This document shows positions 43,019 to 54,026 of a stretch of DNA of 64,000 nt, piece by piece. The stretch lies in the NCBI GenBank assembly GCA_027475525.1, contig JAMWFC010000020.1, positions 372,001 through 436,000 on the forward strand. The letters are read 5' to 3'. The notes beneath the pieces are model-generated. The model made no database searches. It had not been told where the DNA came from and saw nothing but the letters and a program-made list of their open reading frames with translations. Positions within the stretch are counted from its first letter, which is position 1. Every line of letters begins with the position of its first letter. A program made the translations under genes and the position numbers. The stretch is from Macrolepiota albuminosa (Eukaryota; Basidiomycota; Agaricomycetes; Agaricales; Agaricaceae).

Positions 43019-44305
43019 TATGCACGCTCAGCGCAAAACTGATCTCCTTGCCCTTTTGGCCACTTGTAAGCAGCAGATTACACCCCTGAGTCAGGACACT
43101 GACTTTCTGATTTGTCAGTGTCAGTTGGGCTATCTCTTGCTCAACAAGTTTAAATGGGTGGGCCTTAATTGCCACTCTACCACCCAAGACAAAACAATGT
43201 CTTAATTACTCAAAAAGGCCCCATACAAGACCATTGCGGTACCTTTTGCGAGTTTGGAGAAGCAGGAGCAAGTCCTGTGGATGATTGCTCCTTCACAGAT
43301 CTATCGCTGTAAGAAAAGTGGGAGGCTAGCCTTGGTTGGCCTGACACCTCCTGATCCAAAGCAACCCTTTGCTTTGAACTACCTGGGCTCATATGCCCTT
43401 CTCTATGGACATCCTGGGATGCTCAACATGTAGACTGATCTGGCTATGGACTGTGCCATGCACATGCACTGGTGCAGCCTCTTTGAGTTTGTGCTTGTAT
43501 GTGCTATCAGCGCCAGCCGCCCCTCCAAGACCACAGTGCATAAGCACCTGGCATACATGTTTGCACAGCCTGGCCTCTATAGAGAGGCCATGACTGAATA
43601 CGAGGCGGCTACAGAGCAAGCATTTGTGCCCCTCCATGCTGAGGACTCAACCTTCAAGGCTTAGGCAGTGGATATCTCAGAAGCATTGGCTTCCATCTTT
43701 ACCACTTTGGATGCATTGTATGCATCCTTATTCACAATCAAATTCTGGTCAGCTGGGCTGACCATGCATATACTTATGGGGTTACCTACTTGGCCCATAT
43801 ATTCTTCAGTGACAACCGCCTCTACAACAAGGCTGCTGCCATTGATGATGAGAGGCTGCAATGCCTCAATTATTACAGGACACCTCAGTCCTTTGCTTAG
43901 TAGGATGGGTGGCACAAGGCCATCATTGGCAATTACCAATGCCTGATGCTTCAGCAGCAGGAGAGTCATCATGTGTTTAACAACACATTCACTAAGAGAA
44001 TGTATCTCCTCCTCAGGCAGGACATTCATGCCAGAGAAATCATGCACCAATACCCATCCAACGACAGGAATCTTCCTGATCCCCAACCACATACTCCAGG
44101 GCTGACCATCAACCTCAACCTTATGCTATCTCACTATGGGACTATGACAACTCCCTGCCTATGGCAGGACCATCAGACACATCTCATGAGCCTGCACCCA
44201 AGGATAAACTCCTTAACTAAGACTGTGGTTGGGTGCGCTAGATGTATATGCAGTACAACGCTGTCTCCAGTGCCTGGCATACATAGTTGTGAGGAGTCCT
44301 GACAG

Positions 44306-45305
44306 GGTCTTGGTGTGCTCAAGCAGAGATGATAAAACAATGTGCTAGATAATAGCACCTTGGGTGCTACCTAGCAGATGGTAAGTGTCGTAGTTTAAGC
44401 AAAGATATAGAAGAAAAGACAAGTAGCGCAGCGTAATGTGCCCATAGGTGGCACCATAAATGATGAGGACAAGATAGATGAGGCTAGCACCCAACTTAGT
44501 GACAAAGTCAGATAAAGCTAGCACGATTTGAACGCTAAGTGTAACTGGGTGCTCAAGGGGTTATGATTTGTTGTTATATACATGTGAAGTAGCTATTTTA
44601 TATACTATGCGCTACCTCCTAGCGCCTCTTCTCATGGTTTCCTCTAATGGTGACCTGTCAACGGCAACCTTTTGCACATAGATGATGGCAACCAATGGCG
44701 TTATGACCCATGGTGACCAATGGCGACTCTATATTGACTTAGAATTATACAGGTCTGCTCACTTTTACTATAACTCTGATTGGCCAGGCTGTTCTGGGGT
44801 ATGGTCAGAAAATCCTCGACAGATGCCATGAGCGCTAATGTCAGCGCTACTCACTGTACCAGTTTCTGACAGGTCCAGATGTTGGGTTTAAGTATATCCT
44901 GTTCTGCTGTCATTGATCCTTTTAGACTTCTGATTGAAGTGCCTCGTCAAATGGCAGTGCCTGCTGCTGACTCCTTCTGGAAGTGATCGGGATTTGGTTA
45001 GAGTCCCCTCCTGCCGTCGTGTTAGCGCTATACATTCTGAGCCTTCTTTGTTCTTGGAATAGGTGAATGGGGTGTGCTGAAGGCCTGGTAACTGGTGATT
45101 AGGGTAAATGGACAAGTCCGGTGGTAGAGTAACAGAGCTAGGGCTGCTCTATATCCCAAACTGGTCGCTAGAGTCTCCAGTACATCAAGTGTTGGTTGGC
45201 CTGTAATGTCCCTTGCTGCACTCAGTCCAAGTAGAAGCCTATCACTGTCTCTGACTTATCAACGGCCTGACCATCATAGTGCTTCAAGACCGTAGCTCAG
45301 TCTGA
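44306..45305. other. Unassigned ~1-kb stretch, possibly LTR of copy C family
   Basis: No gene is recognised. It begins near GTGCTAGATAATAGCACC (44341), itself a small palindrome-like motif. It has TATATAC/TATTTTATATAC elements near 44575-44605, and GC-moderate text rich in TGGTGACCAATGGCG repeats (44650-44720). It lies between ORF3 copy C and the copia remnant. It could be an LTR, but I found no second copy or target duplication. Confidence 0.3.
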
Positions 45306-45510
45306 TTGGGGGATGTGTAGCATAGTCTGCTATGTGGTGTTGGCCACATAGCTTTTACTTAGTACAGTAGTTAAATATTATATTATATTTATGATAATAT
45401 AATATTATTTACATAATTATAAATACTAAGTTACTTGCTGCTTATTAAGCAGCTTATTATTGTTTTATACTATATTGTCAATAGATCAGACTGGTCTGAT
45501 TCTGTGTAGT
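45305..45510. repeat. Cluster of perfect palindromes/hairpins
   Basis: Four perfect inverted repeats lie in 175 bp: GCTATGTGG…CCACATAGC (45329-45337/45344-45352); AATATTATATTAT…ATAATATAATATT (45374-45386/45394-45406, 7-nt loop); GCTGCTTATTAAGCAGC (45437-45453); and ATCAGACTGGTCTGAT (45485-45500). There is no coding potential. It sits just upstream of a copia fragment and might be that family's LTR or leader, or a foldback element. Confidence 0.8.
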
Positions 45511-45549
45511 ATGAATCTTGAGCTCACTCAAACTGTAACTTTGTTACAA

Positions 45550-46367
45550 ACCATGATGCACATCAGGTATATTTATCACAGACAACACTGATTGACAGAC
45601 TGGTCCAGCAGTTTGGACAATCAGATGCCACTCCTCTATTTACATCCATAAATCCTGGGACCAAACTATGCTGCACGGACTTAACCACATTTTTTTCTGA
45701 TGAACGAGAGAAGATCACACATATTCTTTACCGTCATCTAATAGGAGGCCTGTTGTGGCTCGCAGTCTCCACATTGCTGGACATCCAATATGCTGTCCAA
45801 CAGCTCTTTCAATATCTTGATTGCTACACTCAAACTCACTGGAACGCTGCCATCAGAACCCTTTGTTACTTGAAAAGCATGCACATATTAGAATTATCTC
45901 TCAGAGGGAAGCAACCAGTAATGCTATTAGGCTTCCCTGACTCAGATTGGGCAAATTGTCTGGACACTAGAAGGAGTGTTGGGGGATATGCATAGACTCT
46001 AGGTTTAGGCATCATCTCATAGTTCACATGAAAACAGCAGACTGTTGCAGCATCTTCTTGTGAGGTGGAGTATATGGCTGCTTTCAAATCTACCCAGGAA
46101 TGCATTTGGTTATGGACTCTAATGACAGCAATTGGATACACCCCAGCAGAACTAACAACCTTACTTTGTGATAATAACTTGGCCATAAACTTATCTGAGG
46201 ATCCAATGCTGCATCAACATGTCAAACACGTTGATATCAAATACCACTTCCTGTATGAACACATCATCAATACCAAAGATAATGTAGCTGACATATCTAC
46301 CAAAGTGTTATATGCTCCTCAATTCTCAAAGCTACAAGCACGTCTTGAGATGACAGATTCTGTGTGA
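45550..46367 (+). pseudogene. Ty1/copia RT end and RNase H
   Basis: From about 45580 it reads TLIDRLVQQFGQSDATPLFT (end of RT). Then LYRHLIGGLLWLAVSTLLDI and the RNase H domain: LGFPDSDWANCLDTRRSVGG (first Asp), SSCEVEYMAAFKS (Glu), LCDNNLAINLSEDP (Asp) and HVDIKYHFLYEHI. The end is NTKDNVADISTKVL and the C-terminus is at 46367. Copia order ends with RNase H next to the 3' LTR, as seen here. Stops near 45990-46030 break it, and the first part of pol is missing. RNase H would degrade the RNA strand during reverse transcription. Confidence 0.88.
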
Positions 46368-46415
46368 GGAGGAGTATGATGAACAATGATGATTGATGTT
46401 CACAGTGAGGAGGAG

Positions 46416-46713
46416 TGTTGAGATCTGATTCAAGATAACACCATGAGCATGGATCATGGGAGTGCACAGACCAACGGAATACAAAGGACTCAGGACCATG
46501 CATAGGCTGGGCCTCTTTGTCTTGGCCTCTTTGTCTTTGAAACAATGGACAGACATATTTATATAGTACAAGACTGAGGATGAGTTAGAAACACTTACGA
46601 TACAACAGAAACAATACTGACAATACATATAGACTCACTATATCTGTGCTGTATAGGTAGAAACTAGATGCAGTCAATTATCCAAAGACTGAGGACTTAC
46701 TACATCTGTGTCA
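46416..46713 (+). repeat. 3' LTR of the Ty1/copia remnant
   Basis: Begins TGTTGAGATCTG directly after a purine-rich tract (GTGAGGAGGAG, 46405-46415) 48 nt downstream of the RNase H stop. It ends …CATCTGTGTCA at 46713, where the similarity to Ty3 element D begins. Contains TATTTATATAG near 46556. No 5' partner is present in the window; the right limit is inferred from TG…CA ends. Confidence 0.65.
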
Positions 46714-47522
46714 TATAGGTTTGATCTTCTTATAGCAGATTTGGCCAGTCTCTAGGTTCTCCCAGAGAAAGGTGTCCAACTCATCCTGCTTCTTGGGTGC
46801 AAGCAGGTACACCTTGCAATTAGCAGGTTTTGAGTCTGGCAGGAGCTCAATGGCATGATCCCACTGCTTGTGCTCTGGAAGAGAGTCAAACAAAATCTTG
46901 AAGAAGACATTCTCAAAGTCATGCAAATAGCCTGGAATGAGTATGAGGTATTCGTGGCAAAGGCCTGGGCCAGCCATTACAAAGTGGTCTAGCTGGCCCA
47001 AATCTCTTCTGCTGTTGGTGGGGGGCATAGAGCTGTGGCATAGATGTGGTCCCTTACCTTGATAGCCTCATCTGGGAGCTCCTGGTCTGGAGTGAGCAAG
47101 AGCTCTCTCTTGCAACCATCTTCCCACATGGTCTCCCCACTGTCATGCCTGTTGTCCTCGTAGTGGGCCTCCCTATGAGGGAATGCCAGAGGCAGAGAGT
47201 CCAGGAGGTTGAGGTTGGCAAATGGGAGGTGTTCTTTCTGTCTTGCAGGCCCAGATGGCTGCACATTTCTGCACAGTGGTGTGCTGCTCCTTCCTTGCCT
47301 CCTCAGCACAAGTAGCACAATGCTGGAGGCATTGGCTTATACTCACCTCTTCAGTAGTCCAGTTGATCTTTAGATTGTGTTCTCAGAGCCATGTGTACTC
47401 CAGGATCATGTCCTGCTTCCCTAGGCTAGTGACTGCAAAGGTGGCACATTTTGCATAAGCCTTGTAGTGCAAGACAAGATCTACTACTATGCAGATCAAA
47501 CCAGCTTTGTTAGGATACCATC
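46714..47522 (-). pseudogene. Element D: protease C-terminus and RT N-terminus
   Basis: Reading leftward from 47522: KAYAKCATFAVTSLGKQDMI, then LEYTWL*EHNLKINW, the closing signature of Ty3 proteases (WLRxHNPxIxW). It is followed by a Cys-containing linker (QCLQHCATCAEEARKE, probable metal-binding spacer typical of this lineage). At 47028-46714 the RT N-terminus reads FFKILFDSLPEHKQWDHAIE, then LLPDSKPANCKVYLLAPKKQ and DELDTFLWENLETGQI. RT palm motifs are missing because the copia LTR cuts it. Frame changes occur near 47310 and 47390. Confidence 0.8.
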
Positions 47523-47696
47523 TGTAACTGTTGGTTATGAGCTAGAACTATCTTGTGTGTATCACACAGTGCTGAATCAGACTGCAGTATCAGATTGACT
47601 AGAACTAGAGTGAATACAAGATGTTGTCTTACATAATACTCTACTGAATGCTTATAGCATTGTTGATGCTAGTAACATGTGTGATACTCCATTACA
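47523..47696 (-). repeat. 3' LTR of chromovirus B
   Basis: Plus strand TGTAACTGTTGGTTATGAGC … CTCCATTACA. 174 bp, paired with 56136-56307. On the minus strand it is preceded by a short G-run (CCCCCC at 47700-47706 on plus) that may serve as polypurine tract. Confidence 0.92.
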
Positions 47697-47999
47697 TACC
47701 CCCCAATGAGACTGAATACTTGGTCTTAGAAGAGGAGTTGAAGTGGAAATGGAGTATGCACGGTAGTGCAAACATTAGTCAGAAATGCACATCGTGTCAC
47801 TGTAGGATGTTAGTATCATGCTCAAGGTAGTAGTGTCTTTCAGTAACACTGAATCTCACAATCTCTTAGTGTGCTAGTGCGCATACAATGCAAGCAGCAA
47901 AAATAAGATGAAATTTAAAATAAACAAAAGAAGGACTCCTCTCATGAGTCTGCTATATATACACACTACACTGGAATGCATGTTAGCCTGAAAATGTTG

Positions 48000-50467
48000 A
48001 GTGTATACTCAGAGTTACCTAAAAAAATATGGGTCTATGACCTGTCTGATGAGGACCCTGCGACCATGCCCATCTCTGTCACCATTGACTCCTCCTCTGG
48101 TGCAACGTTAATCGTGGGAGGAGGAGGCACCAATTCCATCCTCAGTAGGGTAGTTGACCTCTCGACTGCAGGCAAATCTACCACCATAGATTCAGTAAGC
48201 ATGACGTTAATCGCTGGAGAAATGGTGGTTAGCATACCATGCACCGACGTTCAGTTTAGGAGATTGACCTGGTTCAGGTCCATGCCAATGAGGTAATAGA
48301 GGCCATCGGCCTCAGGGTTAATAGGGAGATTACTCTTCTTGTGGTGCTTGAACATAAGATGATAGTAGTCATCTTCAGTCATCTCCCACCATCCATTCCA
48401 TTGTGAGATTGTGGGAGGGGTGCCATAAGTAGATAGGCGCTCCATGCGCTCATTGTCAATCTGTTGAAAGATGTCCATAGACATTGTTGGTGAGTGGAAC
48501 TGCTGTTCCAGGAAGACCATGCCATAAGTATATGCGTGATCCACTCAGTCCAGCAGGATCCGGTTATGTAAAAGGATGCATAACACGTCATCATCGGAGA
48601 AGTTCTGTGCATGCTCATTGGGCACATGAACTTGATGGATTTTGAGCTTTGGCCCATGTTGGGGCTCAAATGGTTGCTCAGGGAACATGGCATCATATGA
48701 GGCAATCACCTCACAGTACAGTCTCAGACAGGCCATGACAAGAGTCATGTGCTGAATAATCACAGGTTTGGCTGTACTATTAGTGCAAAGAGCTTGACAT
48801 AGTGCAAACCTGAAGAGGGTTCGCCAGTGCATGTGGTAAGAGGCATACTCATACAATGCCACTCTGTTGGAATTGGCTCCCATCAGCACAGAATTCATAG
48901 CATACAAATAGTACATGCAGTGGCTGAGTGCTCCTCTGAAGCACAAGTTCATTTGCTTGACATCAAGCAGCCCCCACATATTCACCCCCAAACCATCAGG
49001 GATTCTCCCTGAGAACTCATCCTTGGCCCTATATTTCAGGGCCTGCAGCTCCTTGGCGTGGTTTGCCTTCTTTTTTGCTATGCGCCTATTGCACAATACT
49101 CATTGAAATTGGTCCGCTACCAATTCCTCCTCCTCTCCATCCTCCTCCTGCTCTGAGCTTGACTCTCCATAGTCACTCTTGTCAGACAAGGACACAACTG
49201 ATGCTTTGCCTTTTCCAGGCATGGGTTTTCCTCTCAAGGTCGCTACCAGACCATCATATTGTTCCGGTGTGTGGGGGTCTGGAGTCAAAACGACCATGGG
49301 GTAATGTTTTGGCGGAGCCAGTACAAACACCAGCAGCATGAAAAGCATCTGGACTTCTCCCACTTGTGTGGGAATGCCAGCAGAGAAGGCTATGACCTCC
49401 AATATGGAGGCATCAAGAGGCGGCTTGCGGCCACAATGTTGACAAGATGGCCTCAGCTTTGCTGGGGTGGATGATGTGGATTGTGGCTGAACCACCAGAA
49501 GGGCAGGTGCATTTCATGCCAGAGTTCTCCCTCCCAGCTCAGCACAGGAAGTGCTATGAATTGGTGCCCTTGGCACCATGGTAATAGGTTTGGACCCTAT
49601 AGGTGGGGCCTGAGACAGTGCGGTCTCCCACTGACTCAGAGACAGGTCAGCCAGAGGCTTACTGATGGCAGCCAGTGATTCTGACTGGGCCTGAGGGGCC
49701 ACAGCAGGTAACTGCAATAACGAGGCAACAGGCTAAGCAGGCTGCTCAGGACGTGCTGGTTGCACTGCCAATGGCATCCTAGCCTATAGAGGCTTGACTG
49801 GTTGAATGGGCTGATATCTAGCCCTTTTGACCTTGGCAGTTGGTTCCTCGATGGATGAAACTTTGCACTTAGACGCATGGTCAATCTGTTCCAGCGCTGG
49901 TACATGCTGCCTCTTCATCAGCTCAATCTGGTCAAGCAGTCCCTCTATTATGACAACAGCCAAACTGTCCTGCAAAAAGGACACAGTTGCAAGGACTGGC
50001 TGTCCTGCTGCTTCTAGTCAGCTAAGGAGTGCGTCTGGCACTGCTGATTCCTGCACTTGTGGCACAGGTTCCACATACAGTTCTGCCACAGGCTGATGTG
50101 CCCATGGTATGGATGGCAGTCCCATCACCGCATTCACATACGTCAGTATTGATGCATGCGAGTGTGCTGGTGGTACCTGATAATAGCGCTCTTGGCACGT
50201 GCTATCCTCCAGGTGCTCATAGCACCCCTCATCATTGACCTCCATCTCTTGCGAGTGGAGGGGTGTCTGGTATGGAAGCAGTTTCTTGCAGCCTGGATAG
50301 GCCACTCCTGCTGACTGGTACTGGCTCACTGCCAGATATGGTGGCTGCCTCTGATAATCAGAAGAATAGTCTTGCATTTGTATATTTGGGGGTCTTCCTT
50401 CTCTACTAGAGCCTTGCAGGCTTTGATCACTTTTCTGCGGCCCCCAATAGGCTATTTCAAGCAACAC
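48000..50467 (-). pseudogene. Extra 3' ORF of chromovirus copy B (ORF3)
   Basis: Lies between the chromodomain stop (50617) and the 3' LTR. In copy A the start is ATG; here the equivalent codon is ACG near 50470. Blocks in order: Tyr/Gln/Pro-rich N-terminus (50467-50018); helix LLDQIELMKRQHVPALEQID and basic KVKRARYQP (49984-49800); Ala/Pro/Ser linker; CQHCGRKPPLDASILEVIAF (49445); acidic KSDYGESSSEQEEDGEEEE (49170); MCNRRIAKKKANHAKELQAL (49096); LGVNMWGLLDVKQMNLCFRG; MHWRTLFRFAL, AKPVIIQHMTLVMA; DHAYTYGMVFLEQQF; and YYLIGMDLNQVNLL with tail to about 48035. About 800 residues in total. Compared with copies A and C it lacks ~480 bp between YEYAS and YHMHW. No known domain. Possible structural, DNA-binding or envelope-like roles cannot be separated. 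Confidence 0.65.
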
Positions 50468-50616
50468 GTCAGCTACGTGTATTGGGACTTAGGAAAAGAA
50501 AAGAAAAAAAAATTCTCCTAACTCTGCCAGTGGTGTAAACAACTACAAATAGTAGCCACCCAGTCTTTCACCAGGTATCAAAGTGGACTTTGTCCACATT
50601 CACCACCTCACGTGCT

Positions 50617-51252
50617 CTATGCACGTTTTGCTAACTGTTGAGGGTGTTTTACGCCCTGCAGCTCTAGGTATCCATCCATCGCTGCAAAATCCTTGCAGTT
50701 TACTAGCAGTTCCCAGGTAGTATCACCTAAGCTCCACCTTACCTCAAATTTGAGGTTTTCACCTGTCCACCTATGACCTATGAGGTCATCTACGAACCAT
50801 TCCTGGTCCTCACCAGTTCCAAAGTCATACAGCTCCAGAGTTGCACAGTTAGGAAATAGCGTGTCACTATTGGCTAAGTATGGTTGCAACAGCAATACAT
50901 GGAACTTAGGCACTATCCTGCATGCCTGTAGCACCTGAGGTAGTTCCAGCACGTAGTTAGATGTGCTTGGCTCAGCCTCGAGGACCTTATATGGTCCAAT
51001 CCACTTAGGACATAGCTTACTCACTCTGCCTTTCAGCAAGTTCAAGTTCTTTGTCAAGAGGTACACTAGGTTCCCTTTCTTGATGTCCAGATCATCATGC
51101 CTGTGATTGTTTGCATGTTTCGTCTGCCATACATGTGATTCTATAATTGCATCATGGGCATCTACTAAGTTTCTTAGCACATTGCATGCAAACTGTTTAA
51201 CTCCAACATGAATAACTTTGTCAGTGCGAAGTTCACAAATCATAGATGGCAT
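50617..51252 (-). CDS. Chromovirus B integrase C-terminus with chromodomain
   Basis: An open frame of 211 codons: PSMICELRTDKVIHVGVKQF; DIKKGNLVYLLTKNLNLLKG (GPY/F-type module with GRVSKLCPKWIGPYKVLEAE); STSNYVLELPQVL, RIVPKFHVLLLQPY; and chromodomain EWFVDDLIGHRWTGENLKFE and VRWSLGDTTWELLVNC. It ends LQGVKHPQQLAKRA. The chromodomain, including the Trp/aromatic cage region (HRW, VRW, TTW), is intact to the eye. It is usually fused to the integrase core (51771-51240), from which it is split by a frame change at about 51245. Probable role: targeting integration to heterochromatin. Confidence 0.85.
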   Translation of the reverse strand: MPSMICELRTDKVIHVGVKQFACNVLRNLVDAHDAIIESHVWQTKHANNHRHDDLDIKKGNLVYLLTKNLNLLKGRVSKLCPKWIGPYKVLEAEPSTSNYVLELPQVLQACRIVPKFHVLLLQPYLANSDTLFPNCATLELYDFGTGEDQEWFVDDLIGHRWTGENLKFEVRWSLGDTTWELLVNCKDFAAMDGYLELQGVKHPQQLAKRA

Positions 51253-51771
51253 ATATCCATCCAGTCCTTCTGATCAGGATGTACAAATGCTCGCAGTATC
51301 TGCGCAATATTTTTATTTGCCCATTCTGTCTGGCCATCTATTTGCAGATAAAATGATGTAGACATGAGCAACTTTGCTCCAAGCAGCTTGTGCAGCTCCT
51401 TCCACCATTTGGAAGTAAACTTAGCATCTTGATTGCTTACGATTGAAGTCGGCAATCCATGAAGGCGTACTATCTCCCTGAGATAGATCCAAGACAAGTC
51501 CAAGGCTGTCATGGTTGTCCTCAACAGGATGAGATGGACCATACTGGTCATTCTGCAGATTACTACCCAGAGGTAGTTAGAACCCTTTAACTCTGGGAAC
51601 GGACCTATAAAGTCTATCCTGATTGAGTCCCAGGATTTGACTGGGATAGGAAGGAAATGAAGCTTTTCCAGCAGCTTCAATGTCGATACTTTTGACTGTT
51701 GACATAGCTCGCATGTTGAGCAGAATTGACTCATTTCCTTGGCCATTTGTGGCCACCAGTACCAGTGTCAC
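51240..51771 (-). pseudogene. Chromovirus B integrase core
   Basis: Begins in the zinc-binding HHCC part (CSTCELCQQSK). The DDE core follows: SWDSIRIDFIGPFPELKGSN (first Asp), LPTSIVSNQDAKFTSKWWKE (second Asp), STSFYLQIDGQTEWANKNIA (Glu) and LRAFVHPDQKDWM. The three catalytic residues are all visible. The upstream His residues of HHCC lie in a decayed stretch (51780-52000). Frame change into the chromodomain part near 51245. Confidence 0.85.
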
Positions 51772-52335
51772 ATGTAGTCCAGCATTTTCTGAATTCTGAA
51801 GTGGCCTACTATTTTATGGGCCTGGTCCAGGATAGTCATGATCAACAACCATTCTCAGAGAATGCAGATGACTTTGGACCCAGTGGGTCTGGTAAAATAA
51901 ACAAGTTGCTGCTCCACCGTGAAGCACAGGTGCACTTGGATATTGTTCATAATCTCTAAGAAGAGATTGTCATCCTTATATCCTTGCTGGATATGTGCAA
52001 AATTGCATGTTGCCAAGGTCAGCTGATGCAGGCTGACAATCCTGCGACTCCAGTGCCTGCTTAAGAGTCATCTCAGCTCCACTATGAGATGCCTCTTGCA
52101 TTGTCACCTCGCCTGGCTGGGGAACCCCATGGTCCACCAGCTCCTGGGCCTCAATATTGTGAGCTTCTTGCTGTTCTTGCAGTCACTTGCTACAACATGA
52201 TTCCTGCGCTCGCATGGCACATAACTCAACTGTATGTTCCTTGATCTCATGGAATCTATGCAAGGGCAAGTCTTCACCCTCTGGGTCAATATGTCTGTCC
52301 ACCTGGACATAGTCATGCATGTCATAGACGTCATC

Positions 52336-52782
52336 TCAAGTATCGCTCTCAAAATATGAAGACAGGCAGTCCACCACCTTGTTCAATTCACCTTTTACAT
52401 AGATGATGTCAAACTGATATTGTGACATGTAGTCGATCCAGCAACGTTGTTGCAGTGATAGGTGCACTTGAGTCTCGAAAAACTCAAGTGCTTTGTGATC
52501 TATGATGATATGGATCTTATATCCCATCAGCTTATCCTCCCACTTTAGGAGGGCTTCCAGGATAGCGAGTGTTTCTAACTTGTGTACAGCATAGTTCTGC
52601 TGTTCAGCAGTGAACTTACAGGACATAAATCCCACTGGTTGGCAAGTTTGCCACGTTTTACCTTGGCCAAACATGGCCCCAACCCTGGTCTTTGATGCAT
52701 TGCATATGAGCCAAATGGGCTCATCACTGTGTGGATCAATTGGCCAGATCACTGGCATCTTCATGCAAATGCACTTAATCAT
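52336..52782 (-). pseudogene. Chromovirus B RNase H
   Basis: 148-codon open stretch: DEPIWLICNASKTRVGAMFG (the usual first Asp of TDAS is replaced by Asn), then PVGFMSCKFTAEQQNYAVHK and LETLAILEALLKWE (catalytic Glu). IHIIIDHKALEFF follows (Asp), then RCWIDYMSQYQFDIIYVKG and NKVVDCLSSYF (Asp). The first-Asp substitution would kill activity. It is followed on the same strand by a tether with linker to integrase (about 52330-51780) broken by stops. Confidence 0.85.
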
Positions 52783-52799
52783 CTCAAAGCACCGCTGAT

Positions 52800-54026
52800 G
52801 CAGTGGTCTTCAGTGAAAAGAGGACCCATTATGGATCATGGCTATCAGTGGCCCAGTATATGCCATAATATCTGGCAAAAAGTTACCAATATAATTCACT
52901 AATCCAACAAATAGCTGAATATCATTATACATGCATGGAGTATGCCACTCTCAAATTCAATCGAGTTTATCTGTGTCTGGGTAAATACCCTTCTCATCAA
53001 TGACATGACCGAGACAGTCTATACTAGGTGCATACAACTCGCACTTCTTCCATTTGAGGTAGAGACTGGCCTTACATAGCCATTCAAATATGACTCATAG
53101 GTGCTGCTCATGCTCTTCAATGGAATCTGAAAAGATGAATATATCGTCTAGATAGACGTGCATAAACTTCCCAATTACGTCTTGGAAGATCGAGGTCATT
53201 AACCTCTCAATTTGCATTATATTGCTCACAAATGTCCCCATCAAGAACAAAAACAGTGTCTTTGGTATATCCTCTTTGTGTATGCAAATCTGTTCATACA
53301 CATCTGTTAGGTCAATTTTTGACCTATATTTTGCTGTAGCGACATCTTTGCATATGACTTCCTGATCTGGAAGAGGTGTTACATCCTTGACTGTATTATC
53401 ATTGCGCTGTTGCACATCCAATGCAGTTTATAACATCCCATCCTTCTTGAGAATACAAAGTAAAGGTGCAGCTTGCACTGCTGGTCATAGTTCCCACCAC
53501 TTTGTGTTTATGTATCTGTTCGTCTTTTCACAAAGCTGATCCTGCAGTGCTTGTGGACAGCGAGGCAAATGGTACTTGTACCATTATTATTGTCAATGAG
53601 GTTAATCTCATGATTAACCTCCCTCCATAGTGGAAGTTCTTCCTTTGTCCCATTGACAATATCAGCAAACTCATGTTGCTATTGCTGGTGCAATTGAGGA
53701 ATATCTTCCTCTGTAAGGCTCCTAGCCTTACCTTACCCTTTCAATACATGTGCTACACGTGGCTGAACCTTTGGTTCAAATCACTCCTGTAAGGCATGTA
53801 TGTGCTCTTCTGTGAGATCTCCCAGATTCAACCTTACGACTGGTTGCCTCCTCGCTACTCTTGTCGTATTTGATGATGATTGCACACTTCTTACCTTCAG
53901 CAATACCCCATCAAATATGATATCCAACACTTTGGAAATCTTGTCCTCCCATGCGTGACAATATACTTCTCCCGTCTGGGTCGACTGCACCCTTTTCATA
54001 GTATGCATCACCATTGACACTACCAA
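52800..54026 (-). pseudogene. Chromovirus B reverse transcriptase
   Basis: Degenerate blocks. N-terminal part around 54026-53781 (LDIIFDGVLLKVRSV, then LGDLTEEHIHALQE). RT palm at 53421-53095: VICKDVATAKYRSKIDLTDV (first catalytic Asp, DLTDVYEQI), QIERLMTSIFQDVIGKFMHV, and YLDDIFIFSDSIEEHEQHL (YLDD active site). Thumb and connection to 52800 carry stops. RT copies element RNA into cDNA inside particles. Confidence 0.8.

Larger units (their letters stand above)
39562..44305 (+). mobile_element. Chromovirus copy C, 3' part, split by a Tc1/mariner element
   Basis: Plus-strand counterpart of copies A and B. The integrase tail starts at QQDWVNWCPLTEF (39565), with chromodomain to about 40345 and ORF3 from 40404 to about 44305. 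No gag, RT or LTR is attached. The left junction is with element E. The right end fades before 44340. Confidence 0.75.
40404..44305 (+). pseudogene. Extra 3' ORF of chromovirus copy C (ORF3), split by Tc1/mariner
   Basis: Starts MDTSSMDQDNQQQQ at 40404, about 60 nt after the chromodomain. A Gln/Pro/Ala-rich part follows (40453-40792), then an open frame 40826-41387. The Tc1 element sits exactly in a codon: DDMDH before it and MHAQRKTDLLALLA after it (43021) are in frame once the element and one TA are ignored. Downstream blocks match copies A and B: SYALLYGHPGM, MHMHWCSLFEFVLV, YMFAQPGLYREAM, DHAYTYGVTYL (frame-shifted near 43750) and a final section to about 44300. The N-terminal part is more Gln-rich than in A and B. 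No known domain; function unknown. Confidence 0.6.

Noticed and set aside
48000..50467. Calling ORF3 an envelope gene because of its position
   Set aside because: No signal peptide, hydrophobic fusion segment or transmembrane helix can be read. Position alone is not evidence.
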